The notes: generated by a model not told the origin, from the letters alone. 64,000 nt of DNA from Cernens ardua (GCF_051251085.1 NZ_JBPCZH010000003.1:186001-250000), one strand, 5' to 3'. Counted from the stretch's first letter, positions 8,968-18,424 are shown. Program-made: numbers and translations.

Positions 8968-9591
8968 GTGGCTCTACGTTATATTTCAAGCTGCCGACTA
9001 CCCAATGCCATCGCCAATTTTACGATGCATGGTTTTCAGGATGATGAAACAGGCAAGGAACATGTCGCTCTGACCTTGGGTGATTTCAGTGATGGCACAC
9101 CGGTGCTCGGTCGTATTCACTCTGAATGTCTGACGGGCGATGCTTTGTTTTCACGCCGGTGTGATTGCGGTTTTCAATTGGAAGAGGCCATGAAGCGCAT
9201 TGCAGAAGCGGGTCGTGGCGTACTGCTTTATTTGCGTCAGGAAGGCCGTGGCATTGGACTTATCAATAAAATCCGTGCCTATCATCTTCAGGACGAAGGG
9301 TATGATACAGTCGAAGCCAATCTGGCGCTCGGATTTGAAGCAGACATGCGCCGTTATGACATGTGTGCTCCCATGCTTGAACATTTGGGTATTCATTCGC
9401 TGATGTTAATGACGAATAATCCACGTAAAGTGAGTGCATTAACCAAAGCCGGAGTCAACGTCGTCGAGCGCCAGCCCCTCACCACAGGTCTGAATGAGTA
9501 TAACGAGCACTATTTGAGCACCAAGGCTAACAAACTGGGTCATATGATGACACTGGATGACTTTACGCATTCAGATGAGCAACCTTTCTGA
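8968..9591 (+). CDS. ribA: GTP cyclohydrolase II
   Basis: RibA converts GTP to 2,5-diamino-6-ribosylamino-4(3H)-pyrimidinone 5'-phosphate, the first step of riboflavin synthesis. The zinc ligands Cys54, Cys65 and Cys67 lie in ECLTGDALFSRRCDCGFQL, and RQEGRGIGL follows. At 207 residues it is the stand-alone enzyme, not the ribBA fusion. The start is GTG with GAGG 6 nt upstream. No other riboflavin gene is adjacent. Confidence 0.96.
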   Translation: MALRYISSCRLPNAIANFTMHGFQDDETGKEHVALTLGDFSDGTPVLGRIHSECLTGDALFSRRCDCGFQLEEAMKRIAEAGRGVLLYLRQEGRGIGLINKIRAYHLQDEGYDTVEANLALGFEADMRRYDMCAPMLEHLGIHSLMLMTNNPRKVSALTKAGVNVVERQPLTTGLNEYNEHYLSTKANKLGHMMTLDDFTHSDEQPF

Positions 9592-9913
9592 CCCCCCTCT
9601 TTTTCCTTCATTTCATCGCGACAATATATTGATTCCGCCCCGGTATTTTTGTAGCGTTGAAATGTAAGGTTAAACGCATCACCTCATGATTCTTTCAGTA
9701 TTCTGCAGGGGCTCAGCCAAAGCATATTCCTTGCATGGAACTGATACATGTAAATAAATGCATGTCGCATTAGCGAAATACAGGCCTGTTATAAATTCCA
9801 ATCGGCAAGAATTCAGTACCTCACTGAATTTATTCCCATTGGGCAGGTCTGACTCCAGAGAAGCATGGTGCTATCCGTGGTTCCCTTGATGATTCAGGAT
9901 AGGAGAAAACGCT
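9592..9913. other. Intergenic region ribA/hemolysin III gene
   Basis: There is no gene here. A perfect 8-base inverted repeat, AATTCAGT ... ACTGAATT with a 5-base spacer, lies at 9810-9830, about 80 bases before the next gene. It could be an operator or a small hairpin. Confidence 0.45.
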
Positions 9914-10612
9914 TTGCAATCGCCAACATCAACCAATAATAATATGCTGGATTTTCAGGGGCAGGCACGCCTTGAAGAGCGGATGAACAGTCTTAGCCAT
10001 GGCTTGGGTGCATTGCTGAGTGTGGCGGGGATGGTCGTACTGATCGTAGTGGCCAGTCTGGCTGTCGATCCCTGGAAAATTGTCAGTGTCACTATTTACG
10101 GGCTATGTCTTACTGGCCTGTACCTCACGTCTACCCTTTATCACGCCGCACGCCATACCCGACGCAGGTATATCCTTCAACAGCTGGATCACTGCGCTAT
10201 CTTCCTGCTCATCGCCGGTACTTATACACCTTTTGCGCTAGTGAATATGCGGGGAGACGTAGGCTGGACACTCTTTGGCCTAGTATGGGGGCTGGCAGCC
10301 ATCGGTATTGTAACCAAATTGCTTTGGCCGGAACGCTTCCACGTACTGCGTGTTGCTGTCTATATCATCATGGGATGGTTGATGGTCATGTTCCCCGGCA
10401 CAATGGATCAAACGCTTTCGTCAACAGGTAAATGGCTATTATTGGCGGGTGGTATGACATATACCTTTGGGGTCATCTTCTACGCCATCGAAAAACTCCC
10501 ATTTAATCATGCCATTTGGCACCTGTTTGTACTGGGTGGAAGTGTGTGCCATTTCCTCGCGATCTATTTTGCGGTCATTCCATTCACTCACATTGCCATT
10601 CACACGCTTTAA
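9914..10612 (+). CDS. Hemolysin III family (TrhA/YqfA-type) membrane protein
   Basis: This 232-residue protein has seven hydrophobic segments and the family's conserved motifs: N-terminal ERMNSLSHGLGALL, STLYHAARHTRRRYILQQLDHCAIFLLIAGTYTPF, and a C-terminal NHAIWHLFVLGGSVCHF with the metal-ligand-like histidines. The family is related to the PAQR proteins and is linked to membrane homeostasis rather than proven haemolysis. The start I accept is TTG at 9914 because AGGAG lies 8 nt upstream; an ATG at 9944 has no ribosome-binding site. Confidence 0.9.
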   Translation: MQSPTSTNNNMLDFQGQARLEERMNSLSHGLGALLSVAGMVVLIVVASLAVDPWKIVSVTIYGLCLTGLYLTSTLYHAARHTRRRYILQQLDHCAIFLLIAGTYTPFALVNMRGDVGWTLFGLVWGLAAIGIVTKLLWPERFHVLRVAVYIIMGWLMVMFPGTMDQTLSSTGKWLLLAGGMTYTFGVIFYAIEKLPFNHAIWHLFVLGGSVCHFLAIYFAVIPFTHIAIHTL

Positions 10613-10776
10613 GAGCGAATGGACTGACACTTTTTATGAAAAGCTATTTATAAGGGCAATACGACTGGGCTTGTTCTTACCCACATTATGCTCTTTTTCG
10701 GATCATATTGGCCTCAGTTACAGAGCTTACGGCTGTCAGCCCATTGATAGTAAAGCAATCAACCCTAACGAAGCTA

Positions 10777-11520
10777 TTAACCAAGTGATGAGGACTCCCG
10801 GTTTCCCAGATATTCCCTGATGACCTGCGGCCCTTCCTCCGCATTGAGCTCATTCGGTGGGCCTACCCAGACGATCCTTCCTTCGGAAACAAATGCAATT
10901 CTGTCACAGGTCGTCATCAGCTCATCAGGCTGATGGCTGACCAATAAGCCACACATTTCTCTTGTTTCGATCAATTGGCGAATAAGCTTGAGCATGGTTT
11001 GCCTCTGTGCCGGCCCTAATGCCGCCAATGGCTCATCCAGCAATAGCACGGGCCGATCACGCAATAATGCACGCGCCAATGCGGCACGCGATTGTTGACC
11101 ACCTGAAAGGGTACCGGGCAAGCGTGCTCCCAATGTCTCCAGCCCGACTTCTTTTAGCGCATGATCAACCTGCTGCCACTGTGCAGACGATAATTTGAGA
11201 TCAGGATGAATACCAAGCCCTACATTCTGACGAAGTGTCAGGTGGGCGAAGAGGTTATTTGCCTGAAAGACTTCCGTCACCGGCCGATCAAATGCTTTTT
11301 TATGCACGATAGATCGCCCGTTCACACGAATATCCCCCTCACTGACGGGGTTAAATCCAGCAATCAGGGAAAGTAAGGTACTCTTGCCACTTCCACTTGG
11401 CCCAACAATGCCTAAACATTCACCACGATTGACCGTAAAGTTATAATGGAAATCAATTTTTTGGTAGTGAGCACTCACACTTTCAACAACCAACCCTGCT
11501 TCGCCAACGTGCGTTGTCAT
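10777..11520 (-). CDS. thiQ: Thiamine ABC transporter ATP-binding protein
   Basis: ThiQ energises uptake of thiamine, TMP and TPP. Walker A GPSGSGKST is at residues 40-48, the signature LSGGQ at 138-142, and Walker B VLLLDEP just before residue 165. The D-loop reads AALG where nearly all ABC ATPases have SALD or AALD, so the D-loop aspartate is replaced by glycine. The start overlaps the thiP stop as ATGA. It is the last gene of the thi transport string and is convergent with the hemolysin III gene. Confidence 0.92.
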   Translation of the reverse strand: MTTHVGEAGLVVESVSAHYQKIDFHYNFTVNRGECLGIVGPSGSGKSTLLSLIAGFNPVSEGDIRVNGRSIVHKKAFDRPVTEVFQANNLFAHLTLRQNVGLGIHPDLKLSSAQWQQVDHALKEVGLETLGARLPGTLSGGQQSRAALARALLRDRPVLLLDEPLAALGPAQRQTMLKLIRQLIETREMCGLLVSHQPDELMTTCDRIAFVSEGRIVWVGPPNELNAEEGPQVIREYLGNRESSSLG

Positions 11521-13109
11521 ACAGTAACTCCCTTTCCACCCACTATTCGATCAATTCCCCAAAATAGTGCTCCAATCATTACCATAAGAAGCAACGCCGT
11601 CACGGAAGCATCCTGCGTACGATAGGCGCCCAATTGTTGATACAACAGAAGAGGCAACGTATTCAGATGCTGGTCTCCAAAGAGCGCAATAACGCCCAGA
11701 TCCCCCAGGCTCATGCATGCGACCAACGCAATGCCACTGGCCAACGGCTTGCGAATCATTGGCCATACCACCAAGCGAAACCGCCCAAGCCCCTGCATCC
11801 CCAACTGTTCCATCAATGACTCATAATCGGCATTTACCCGAATAAAGGCCGGAAGCAACAAGCGAAGTAGATAGGGTACCCCCATCACTCCATTCACCAG
11901 CGCCACGAGTAAGATACTTCCGGAAAACCCCGCATTACCACGCACCAACATAAACCAGCCAGTTCCCAATACCAACGGGGATACAGCCAATCCAATTTGT
12001 CCTATAAGAGAATAGAAGCGCTGGTACCCACGAAGTTGCTGACGAGCCATCCGGCTGGCAAATGGCAAACCTATCAGCAGGGCAATGCAGACACTACATA
12101 CAGCGATCATTACCGAACCACGCAAAGCCTGATAAAAGTCAGTACTTACTACCACTTTAACTATCGGCCCCTGAATGCCTTCGAAGACCAATGCCACCAA
12201 GGGGGCCAGCAACAAGGCTGCTGCCAGTAAAAGCCAGACTCCATCCCACAACCAGGCGCTCCATCCAAGTGCATCATGTCGCTGAATAACAGTCTCATTG
12301 CGAGAACGGGCCAACCATGAGGTATCCGGTGTTTTGGGAAGAATACACAGCAATACCATACCGATTACCAGCTGAGTAAGTGCTAACACCGAAGCTGTGG
12401 GCATATCGACATCGAAACGCAGACTCTGATAGATCGCAACGGGAAGCGTCGTGGCCGCAGGCCCACCGCCAAGTGCCAATATAGCGGCGAAACTACCCAG
12501 ACAAAGCAACATTACCAACGAACACAGCCCGGGAAGTTGAGGTCTTATCAGCGGCCACTCAATCCAACGCCAAACTGCACGGCTTTTCATTCCCAATTGT
12601 GCCGCCAGCCGCCATGAAGTCTGTGATTCCTGCTGCCAGAGGGGAAGCAAAATGCGAACACAGAGCGGCAGATTGAAAAAAACATGAACCAACAAAATAC
12701 CGGGCAAACCATACAGGCCACCCCAGCGGGGAGCCCCCAGCATAACAAGAAAATCATTCAACACGCCCTGATAGCCAAAGATTGCAATGATCCCGAATAC
12801 CGCCACAATTGTTGGCAGTACAATTGGCAAACTGATCAGGGACATGAGTACGGAACGCAGGGGAAATTGAGGGCGCCTGACCAATGCACGGGCTACAGGA
12901 ATGGAAAGCCCAACAGACAGGAGAGTAGAGACAAGCGCCTGCTCGAAGGTAAAAAGCAATACATGACGAATATAAGGATCATCAAAGGTCGGCTGAAAAG
13001 CGGACCAGGGTGAGAACTCTGTAACCAGAGCTCCCACCGGTACCAGCAATACCAGAACCAGCAGGAAAATAGCCAGACTCAAGCTTATTCGATCGAAAAA
13101 ACGCCCCAT
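11517..13109 (-). CDS. thiP: Thiamine ABC transporter permease
   Basis: This 530-residue inner-membrane protein has two fused BPD-type permease halves and about 12 hydrophobic segments. Each half carries a coupling loop: AAQLGMKSRAVWRWIEWPLIRPQLPG in the first half and EQLGMQGLGRFRLVVWPMIRKPL in the second. This matches ThiP in length and arrangement. It starts 4 bases after the thiB stop and overlaps thiQ. Confidence 0.93.
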   Translation of the reverse strand: MGRFFDRISLSLAIFLLVLVLLVPVGALVTEFSPWSAFQPTFDDPYIRHVLLFTFEQALVSTLLSVGLSIPVARALVRRPQFPLRSVLMSLISLPIVLPTIVAVFGIIAIFGYQGVLNDFLVMLGAPRWGGLYGLPGILLVHVFFNLPLCVRILLPLWQQESQTSWRLAAQLGMKSRAVWRWIEWPLIRPQLPGLCSLVMLLCLGSFAAILALGGGPAATTLPVAIYQSLRFDVDMPTASVLALTQLVIGMVLLCILPKTPDTSWLARSRNETVIQRHDALGWSAWLWDGVWLLLAAALLLAPLVALVFEGIQGPIVKVVVSTDFYQALRGSVMIAVCSVCIALLIGLPFASRMARQQLRGYQRFYSLIGQIGLAVSPLVLGTGWFMLVRGNAGFSGSILLVALVNGVMGVPYLLRLLLPAFIRVNADYESLMEQLGMQGLGRFRLVVWPMIRKPLASGIALVACMSLGDLGVIALFGDQHLNTLPLLLYQQLGAYRTQDASVTALLLMVMIGALFWGIDRIVGGKGVTV

Positions 13110-13113
13110 GGAA

Positions 13114-14136
13114 TTACTGGCTCATAGCATTTTGCCATTCACTGATCCAGGCACGGCGATTGGCATCAATTTTGTCAGGGGCCATCATCAACGTACGCGC
13201 AGGTTTTGGCGCCGCTGCAAACGGAGCAGGCAACGGGTATCCTGACGCATAGGCCGGATACATCCAGTTTCCCGTCGCCATCAGCTTTTGCACTTGGGCC
13301 GATGCCATGAATTTCAGAAACTGATCCGCCAATTGTGGATGCGGTGCATGTGCCAGCTTGGCCGCCACCTCAACCTCCATGTAATTACCCTCGTTGAAGA
13401 GAGTCGCTGCATAGTGGTCGTTATGCTCTTCCATTTGGTGATATACCGGCGATGTCGTATAGGAAAGCACCAGATTGGCCTCCCCTCGCAGGAAAAGGCC
13501 ATAAGCCTCTGACCAACTTCCCGTAACCGTCACAATCTGGGGCCGCAACTTGCGCCACGCATCTGCTGCATGTTCACCATATACCTGACGCAACCAAACC
13601 AGCAGCCCAAGCCCCGGCGTACTAGTGCGGGGGTCCTCGATCACAATGCGATAATGGCCATTCAGAAGCTGATCGAAACTGTCAGGCGGATTTTTCAGCT
13701 GCGCCTTGTTATAGACGAAGGAAAACCACCCCCAGTCCACTGGCATGAACGTCGTGTCATGCCACTCCAACGGTAGCTTTGGCGAAGGCATGCCCACAGG
13801 GAGTTTCGCCATTAGCCCTGTTTTTAGTGCCTGACCACGCTGGTTATTGTCCAAGCCCAACACCACGTCTGCATCACTGCTGCTGCCCTCCAGTTGAAGG
13901 CGCGAGAGCAAGCTCCCTGCATCATCAGTTCCCACCATATTGACGCGACAGCGGCACTGGGACTCGAAGGCCTTTTTGATGGCCGGGCCGGGGCCCCAAT
14001 TGGAAATATAGGAGTCATAGGTATACACGTTCAGTGTTTGCTTGCTCTCTGCGTGCACCTCGAATGGCATAATAACCATCATGAACGCGAATAATGCATA
14101 CAGGGGAGAAACAAAACGCAATAACTTTTTCACCAC
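13114..14136 (-). CDS. thiB: Thiamine-binding periplasmic protein
   Basis: This 340-residue substrate-binding protein has a signal peptide (cleavage predicted after VHA, about residue 29) and then the ThiB signature LNVYTYDSYISNWGPGPAIKKAFE. Further family motifs are DADVVLGLDNN, PVDWGWFSFVYNK and SYTTSPVYH. The start is GTG overlapping the chaA stop as TAGTG, with GGGAG 4 nt upstream, so translation is likely coupled to chaA. No TPP riboswitch is visible ahead of thiB. Confidence 0.93.
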   Translation of the reverse strand: MVKKLLRFVSPLYALFAFMMVIMPFEVHAESKQTLNVYTYDSYISNWGPGPAIKKAFESQCRCRVNMVGTDDAGSLLSRLQLEGSSSDADVVLGLDNNQRGQALKTGLMAKLPVGMPSPKLPLEWHDTTFMPVDWGWFSFVYNKAQLKNPPDSFDQLLNGHYRIVIEDPRTSTPGLGLLVWLRQVYGEHAADAWRKLRPQIVTVTGSWSEAYGLFLRGEANLVLSYTTSPVYHQMEEHNDHYAATLFNEGNYMEVEVAAKLAHAPHPQLADQFLKFMASAQVQKLMATGNWMYPAYASGYPLPAPFAAAPKPARTLMMAPDKIDANRRAWISEWQNAMSQ

Positions 14137-15344
14137 TACACTCCCAGAATGGAAAGCGCTACGAAGGTCGCGAACAGGACAAAGTGCGTCATACCTTCAA
14201 TCGCATTCGTTTCACCATCGTTCAGATTGATGGCAGCAATAATCAGGGTCAGCGACAACATCACTGTCTGCACTGGGTCCAATGCCATATTCACGCGCTG
14301 CCCCTGATAAAGGCCGATTACCTCAATCACCGGAATCGTCAACACTACCGTTGATAGCGTAGCCCCCAATGCAATATTGATAACCGACTGCATCCGATTG
14401 GCCAAAGCGGCACGCAAGGCTGTCAGGATTTCAGGGCTGGCTGAAATAAGGGCCACCACGATAGCCACCATCATCGGCGGTACGGGTAATCCCTTCAAGG
14501 AGGTATTCATCCCTGATGACATCACCTCCGCCAGAATCCCCGTCAGTATGACACCAACCACCAACACCACAACAGACCAAAGTACGCTCGTTGGCGCTTC
14601 ATGATGGACTTCTTCACCGGTATTACTTTCACCAGTATTACTTTCACCGGTATTACTTGGCGTTGGAGTCGGCGATTGTTGGGAAGACGTCTGCGTTAAA
14701 GATGTCGTCGCTATCGCGTTCTGAGCTTTTTTTACCTTTTTCTTGCGTTTGTCGGGATAATTGAAGCTGAAAAAATAGCTGTGCGGCCCCGTTTGCATGC
14801 GCAAAAAGACAGAATAGAGCACCAGCATGGCAACAATATCAAAGCAGGAGAAAACCATCGAGTCATGGGCTGGAATGACCGCAGGCAATAACATTGAAAT
14901 CCCCATGGCCGTCATGATCATTACCACATAGCTGCGGCTGGAATCATCATTATAAGGCTGTTCACCATGCCGAAATCCGCCCAGTAGCGCTGACAATCCA
15001 ATAATGCCATTGATATCCAGCATCACTGCGGAATAAACCGTGTCGCGCCCAAGTGTCGGCGAGGCCTCATTATGTATCATGATGACCAGGATCAGCACTT
15101 CAACCAGGACTGCTGCCAATGTCAGGATCATCGTGCCATACGGATCACCGACCTTTTCTGCCAGTTTTTCCGCATGGGTCGAGACACGCATTGCGGCCGC
15201 GACAATAATCACAACCAGCAGCACGGTGATGATCGAAGTGACCAAGCGTCCGGCACTCAACCATGTATGCTCAAGACCGAACCCAGCGATAGCTGCCAAT
15301 ACAGCGACCAATAACGGCCATTCTGATCTGACTCGTTGCCACAT
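14136..15344 (-). CDS. chaA: ChaA-type sodium-calcium/proton antiporter
   Basis: This 402-residue CaCA-superfamily exchanger has two sets of hydrophobic helices. The two acidic alpha-repeats are present: PYGTMILTLAAVLVEVLILVIM in the first half and ALISASPEILTALRAALANRMQ in the second. The central cytoplasmic loop is lengthened and very polar (KKKVKK, then Ser/Thr/Pro-rich). It contains a three-fold perfect SNTGE repeat encoded by 15-base tandem units at 14613-14657. The gene precedes thiB with a one-base overlap, an unusual partner for thiamine transport genes. Confidence 0.88.
   Translation of the reverse strand: MWQRVRSEWPLLVAVLAAIAGFGLEHTWLSAGRLVTSIITVLLVVIIVAAAMRVSTHAEKLAEKVGDPYGTMILTLAAVLVEVLILVIMIHNEASPTLGRDTVYSAVMLDINGIIGLSALLGGFRHGEQPYNDDSSRSYVVMIMTAMGISMLLPAVIPAHDSMVFSCFDIVAMLVLYSVFLRMQTGPHSYFFSFNYPDKRKKKVKKAQNAIATTSLTQTSSQQSPTPTPSNTGESNTGESNTGEEVHHEAPTSVLWSVVVLVVGVILTGILAEVMSSGMNTSLKGLPVPPMMVAIVVALISASPEILTALRAALANRMQSVINIALGATLSTVVLTIPVIEVIGLYQGQRVNMALDPVQTVMLSLTLIIAAINLNDGETNAIEGMTHFVLFATFVALSILGV
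14613..14657. repeat. Three 15-bp in-frame tandem repeats in chaA
   Basis: Units TTCACCGGTATTACT, TTCACCAGTATTACT and TTCACCGGTATTACT run head to tail, with one base different in the middle copy. They encode repeated SNTGE in the cytoplasmic loop. Copy number could vary without changing frame. Confidence 0.85.
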
Positions 15345-15696
15345 TTTATTTACCTGCCTGTTGAAGTGTGACAGTGCCCGGCAAAGGCCTGCAATTTATA
15401 AAACATCTGACTAGTCATTATAGGGGGTAATGGATATAAATGCCCATCATCACCCTCTGGAAGTACACAGCCTTCATCAGGCCCCACTACGAGTAAGCAG
15501 CACATGAAAAGCACAGTTTCAGTCGAGGAAAAATACGGGAAGAAAACCGGATACATGAAGAAGGTGGGAGAGCACTGGACGCCCGTTTAAAATACGCGCA
15601 TTATCCGCACCCACAGGCGCTTGCTATTTTGCATAGAGTGTCAACGAATGTTGTTTCGACAGAACGTAATTTGAATATATAGAGGCGGCTCATCCA
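15345..15696. other. Divergent intergenic region chaA/cupin regulator
   Basis: I see no gene and no riboswitch here. It probably holds the promoter of the chaA-thiBPQ string and that of the regulator at 15697. Confidence 0.5.
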
Positions 15697-16266
15697 GTGT
15701 CAGCATCGTCACCTCCCCATATGCCATCCATTGGCACTCGGCTCTCAAGTATTCGTCAGTCACAAGGGTATTCCCAGCGCAAAGTGGCTGAGCTGGCTGG
15801 CTTGACACATAGTGCCGTGAGTAGCGTCGAGCAGGACAAAGTCTCCCCGTCGATCAGTACACTCCATAAGATACTGGCCGTTTACCATATCTCACTGGCT
15901 GACTTCTTCGCAGAAGATGAGGACAAACGCCCCGCGTCCATCATTATTGAGGCAGAGGATCTGGTACAGTGGGAATCACAAGGCGTTGCCCTTCAATTAC
16001 TCAGAAGCCAAGAAGGTGCGAAAAGTCTTGGCATGATGATCGAAACCTATGCACCGGGAAGCTCCACAGGGGAACAATTAACCCATGAAGGTGAAGAAGT
16101 AGGTACTGTGCTGGAAGGGAGTATTGAAATACTCTATGACGGACAAACCTACCTGTTGAGCCCGGGACAGAGCTACGCGATCAACACCAACATCCCCCAC
16201 ACATTCAGAAACCCCGGGCATGTTCCCTGTAAATTAATCAGTGCCAACACCCCTCTTACGTTGTAG
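15697..16266 (+). CDS. XRE-cupin transcriptional regulator (PuuR-like)
   Basis: This 189-residue regulator has an N-terminal Cro/CI helix-turn-helix (about residues 12-66, LSSIRQSQGYSQRKVAELAGLTHSAVSSVEQ cut at its core) and a C-terminal cupin-2 sensor domain (about 110-185, EGEEVGTVLEGSIEILYDGQ, then PHTFRNPG). This is the layout of PuuR, the repressor of putrescine catabolism. The start is GTG with AGAGG 11 nt upstream. It converges on a puuB-like oxidase gene 60 bases away, which supports a role in polyamine-responsive control. Confidence 0.85.
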   Translation: MSASSPPHMPSIGTRLSSIRQSQGYSQRKVAELAGLTHSAVSSVEQDKVSPSISTLHKILAVYHISLADFFAEDEDKRPASIIIEAEDLVQWESQGVALQLLRSQEGAKSLGMMIETYAPGSSTGEQLTHEGEEVGTVLEGSIEILYDGQTYLLSPGQSYAINTNIPHTFRNPGHVPCKLISANTPLTL

Positions 16267-16329
16267 TTATAAATGTAAATGTAAGTGTGAGCGTAGGCAC
16301 AGCATTCCATCAGCGTGACGGGTTAGCCG

Positions 16330-17661
16330 TCAGATCCCCAAACGATCCCTCAACGCATAATATACGGCGCCCATTGCTGATAGAGGCACACTGAAACGTC
16401 GCCCTCCCGGCATCGGCAAATGCGGTAGTGAAGCAAACGCATCGAAACGCTCAGCCTGCCCCTTCAGCGCCTCGGCAAACACCTTGCCTGCCAAATGAGT
16501 TGTCGTTACCCCATGGCCACTATAGCCCTGCATGTAATAAATATTCGGCGTGATCCGGCCAAACTGTGGCAACCGCGAAAGAGTAAGCAGGAAGTTGCCT
16601 GTCCATCCATAATCGATACGTACGCCGCTTAGCTCAGGAAAGGTCTTTAACATTTTGGGGCGAATCATCTTCTGAACATTTTCAGGATCGCGTGCGCCGT
16701 ACACCACCCCGCCACCATAAAGCAAACGGTGATCGGCGGTCAGTCGGAAATAATCCAGTAAATAATTGCAGTCTTCGACACAATAATTATGTTTGAGCAA
16801 ATGCGCACGTTGCGCTTCACTCAGGGGCTCGGTCGCAATGATTTGTGTGCCGCAGCGCATATTGCGTGCGTGCAGTTCAGGCTCTACTCCGGTCAGATAG
16901 GCATTGCCTGCCACCAACACAAATTTTGCGGTTACCTGCCCATGAGGTGTTTTGACGACTGCAGGATCTGCATGATCAATATGAATAGCAGGGGATTGTT
17001 CGAAGACCTTGCCACCTAATGCCCGAATGGCGTCTGCTTCCCCCAAGGCCATATTCAGGGGATGAATATGACCGCCAGTATGATCCAACAAGCCCCCCGT
17101 ATAACGGTGGGAGCCTACTTCATCGCTGATTTCATCATGATCAAGCAGTTCAAGCCGAGTGTTCCCGAAACGTTCCCACAAGGCCTTGTGTTCAACAAGC
17201 CCTTCAAACTGACGCCTGTTGAGTGCTGCGAAAATACCACCGTCACGTAAATCGCACTGGATATCGTACTGCTTGATACGATCACGAATAATTTGCCCGC
17301 CCTCAAACATCATGGAGGCCAACATACGTGCTGTATCCGTGCCATAGCTCTTTTCGATAACATCAATATCGCGGCTATAGGAATTCACTAACTGACCGCC
17401 ATTACGTCCACTGGCACCATAACCAATACGAGAAGCCTCAAGCACGACCACGTTGAAACCGGCCTCGGCCAGAAAAAGTGCACTGGAAAGTCCAGTAAAC
17501 CCGCCTCCCACAATACACACGTCACACTCGATGCTCTCATCAAGAACAGCGAAAGGACGATGCGAATGACGGCTACTGGCATAGTAGCTGGCAATATACT
17601 GCTGTTCTACTTGATCCGAATTGGATGAAGTATTGGAAGCACCGGTTGCATGCGCACTCAT
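16330..17661 (-). CDS. puuB: FAD-dependent oxidoreductase, gamma-glutamylputrescine oxidase-like
   Basis: This DAO-family flavoenzyme of about 443 residues has an N-terminal Rossmann FAD motif (CDVCIVGGGFTGLSSALFLAE) and the GASGRNGGQ signature typical of PuuB-type enzymes. Near the C-terminus, PNIYYMQGYSGHGVT is conserved. PuuB oxidises gamma-glutamyl-putrescine. I chose the ATG at 17661 because GGAG lies 7 nt upstream; an outer GTG at 17685 overlaps the dedA stop but has no clear ribosome-binding site. The other puu genes are absent from the window, so the exact substrate is inferred. Confidence 0.8.
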   Translation of the reverse strand: MSAHATGASNTSSNSDQVEQQYIASYYASSRHSHRPFAVLDESIECDVCIVGGGFTGLSSALFLAEAGFNVVVLEASRIGYGASGRNGGQLVNSYSRDIDVIEKSYGTDTARMLASMMFEGGQIIRDRIKQYDIQCDLRDGGIFAALNRRQFEGLVEHKALWERFGNTRLELLDHDEISDEVGSHRYTGGLLDHTGGHIHPLNMALGEADAIRALGGKVFEQSPAIHIDHADPAVVKTPHGQVTAKFVLVAGNAYLTGVEPELHARNMRCGTQIIATEPLSEAQRAHLLKHNYCVEDCNYLLDYFRLTADHRLLYGGGVVYGARDPENVQKMIRPKMLKTFPELSGVRIDYGWTGNFLLTLSRLPQFGRITPNIYYMQGYSGHGVTTTHLAGKVFAEALKGQAERFDAFASLPHLPMPGGRRFSVPLSAMGAVYYALRDRLGI

Positions 17662-17681
17662 GACACGTCTCCAGTCAAGGA

Positions 17682-18401
17682 TCACTTCTTGTTCGAACGA
17701 AACCTTTGCCTTATAAACTCGATGAAAGGTGGTATCAGTGAAGCGATAATAAGAGCAATAATCAGGTAATTAAGATTACGGTGAACAATCGGCATGTCAC
17801 CGAAGAAGAAACCTGCATATACAAACAATGCCGCCCAGGCAATACCACCCACCACGTTATAGCGAATGAAGTGCCAGTAGCTCATGTGTCCCATACCCGC
17901 TACAAAGGGTGCCAACGTACGAATGATGGGCACAAAGCGCGCAATGATAATGGATTTGCCTCCATGCTTTTCGAAGAAAGCATGCGTCTTCTCCAGATAT
18001 TTCGGATGCATCAAGCGGGCATTGAGATTACTGAACAGCTTTTCGCCTACAAAGCGACCTATCAGGAAATTAACGGTATCCCCCAAAATGGCCGCCAACA
18101 CCATCAGTAGCGCCAGCAGATGAACATTCAGAATGTTGTGGGGTGATGCTGACATGGCGCCTGCTACAAACAGGATAGAATCTCCCGGCAAAAAAGGTAG
18201 CACCACGAGGCCTGTTTCACAAAAAATGATCAGAAACAGAAATGCGTAAACCCAACCGCCATAGGTGACAATCAGTGAGTTCAAATGCACATCGATGTGC
18301 AGAATAAAATCTATAAGAGCGTGAATATAGTGCACGAATAACCAAGTCCAAAAGTCTTTCAAGCCTACAGCACAGGCTTGTGTATCCAGATGCGATAGCA
18401 C
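17682..18401 (-). CDS. DedA family inner-membrane protein
   Basis: This 239-residue membrane protein has the DedA/SNARE-associated (VTT) signatures ETGLVVLPFLPGDSILFVAGAM and RFVPIIRTLAPFVAGMGHMSYWHFIRYNVVGGIAWA (only key parts quoted). DedA proteins act as lipid carrier flippases, including for undecaprenyl phosphate, and are needed for envelope homeostasis. The N-terminal 30 residues look poorly conserved, so a later start is possible. It lies 23 bases downstream of dxs and could be co-transcribed with it. Confidence 0.88.
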   Translation of the reverse strand: MLSHLDTQACAVGLKDFWTWLFVHYIHALIDFILHIDVHLNSLIVTYGGWVYAFLFLIIFCETGLVVLPFLPGDSILFVAGAMSASPHNILNVHLLALLMVLAAILGDTVNFLIGRFVGEKLFSNLNARLMHPKYLEKTHAFFEKHGGKSIIIARFVPIIRTLAPFVAGMGHMSYWHFIRYNVVGGIAWAALFVYAGFFFGDMPIVHRNLNYLIIALIIASLIPPFIEFIRQRFRSNKK

Positions 18402-18424
18402 ATCGAAACGTGTTGAAATAGAAG

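Noticed and set aside
15345..15696. TPP riboswitch ahead of the chaA-thiBPQ string
   Set aside because: No CTGAGA or ACCTGAtctGGATAATGCC-like block seen on the leftward strand.
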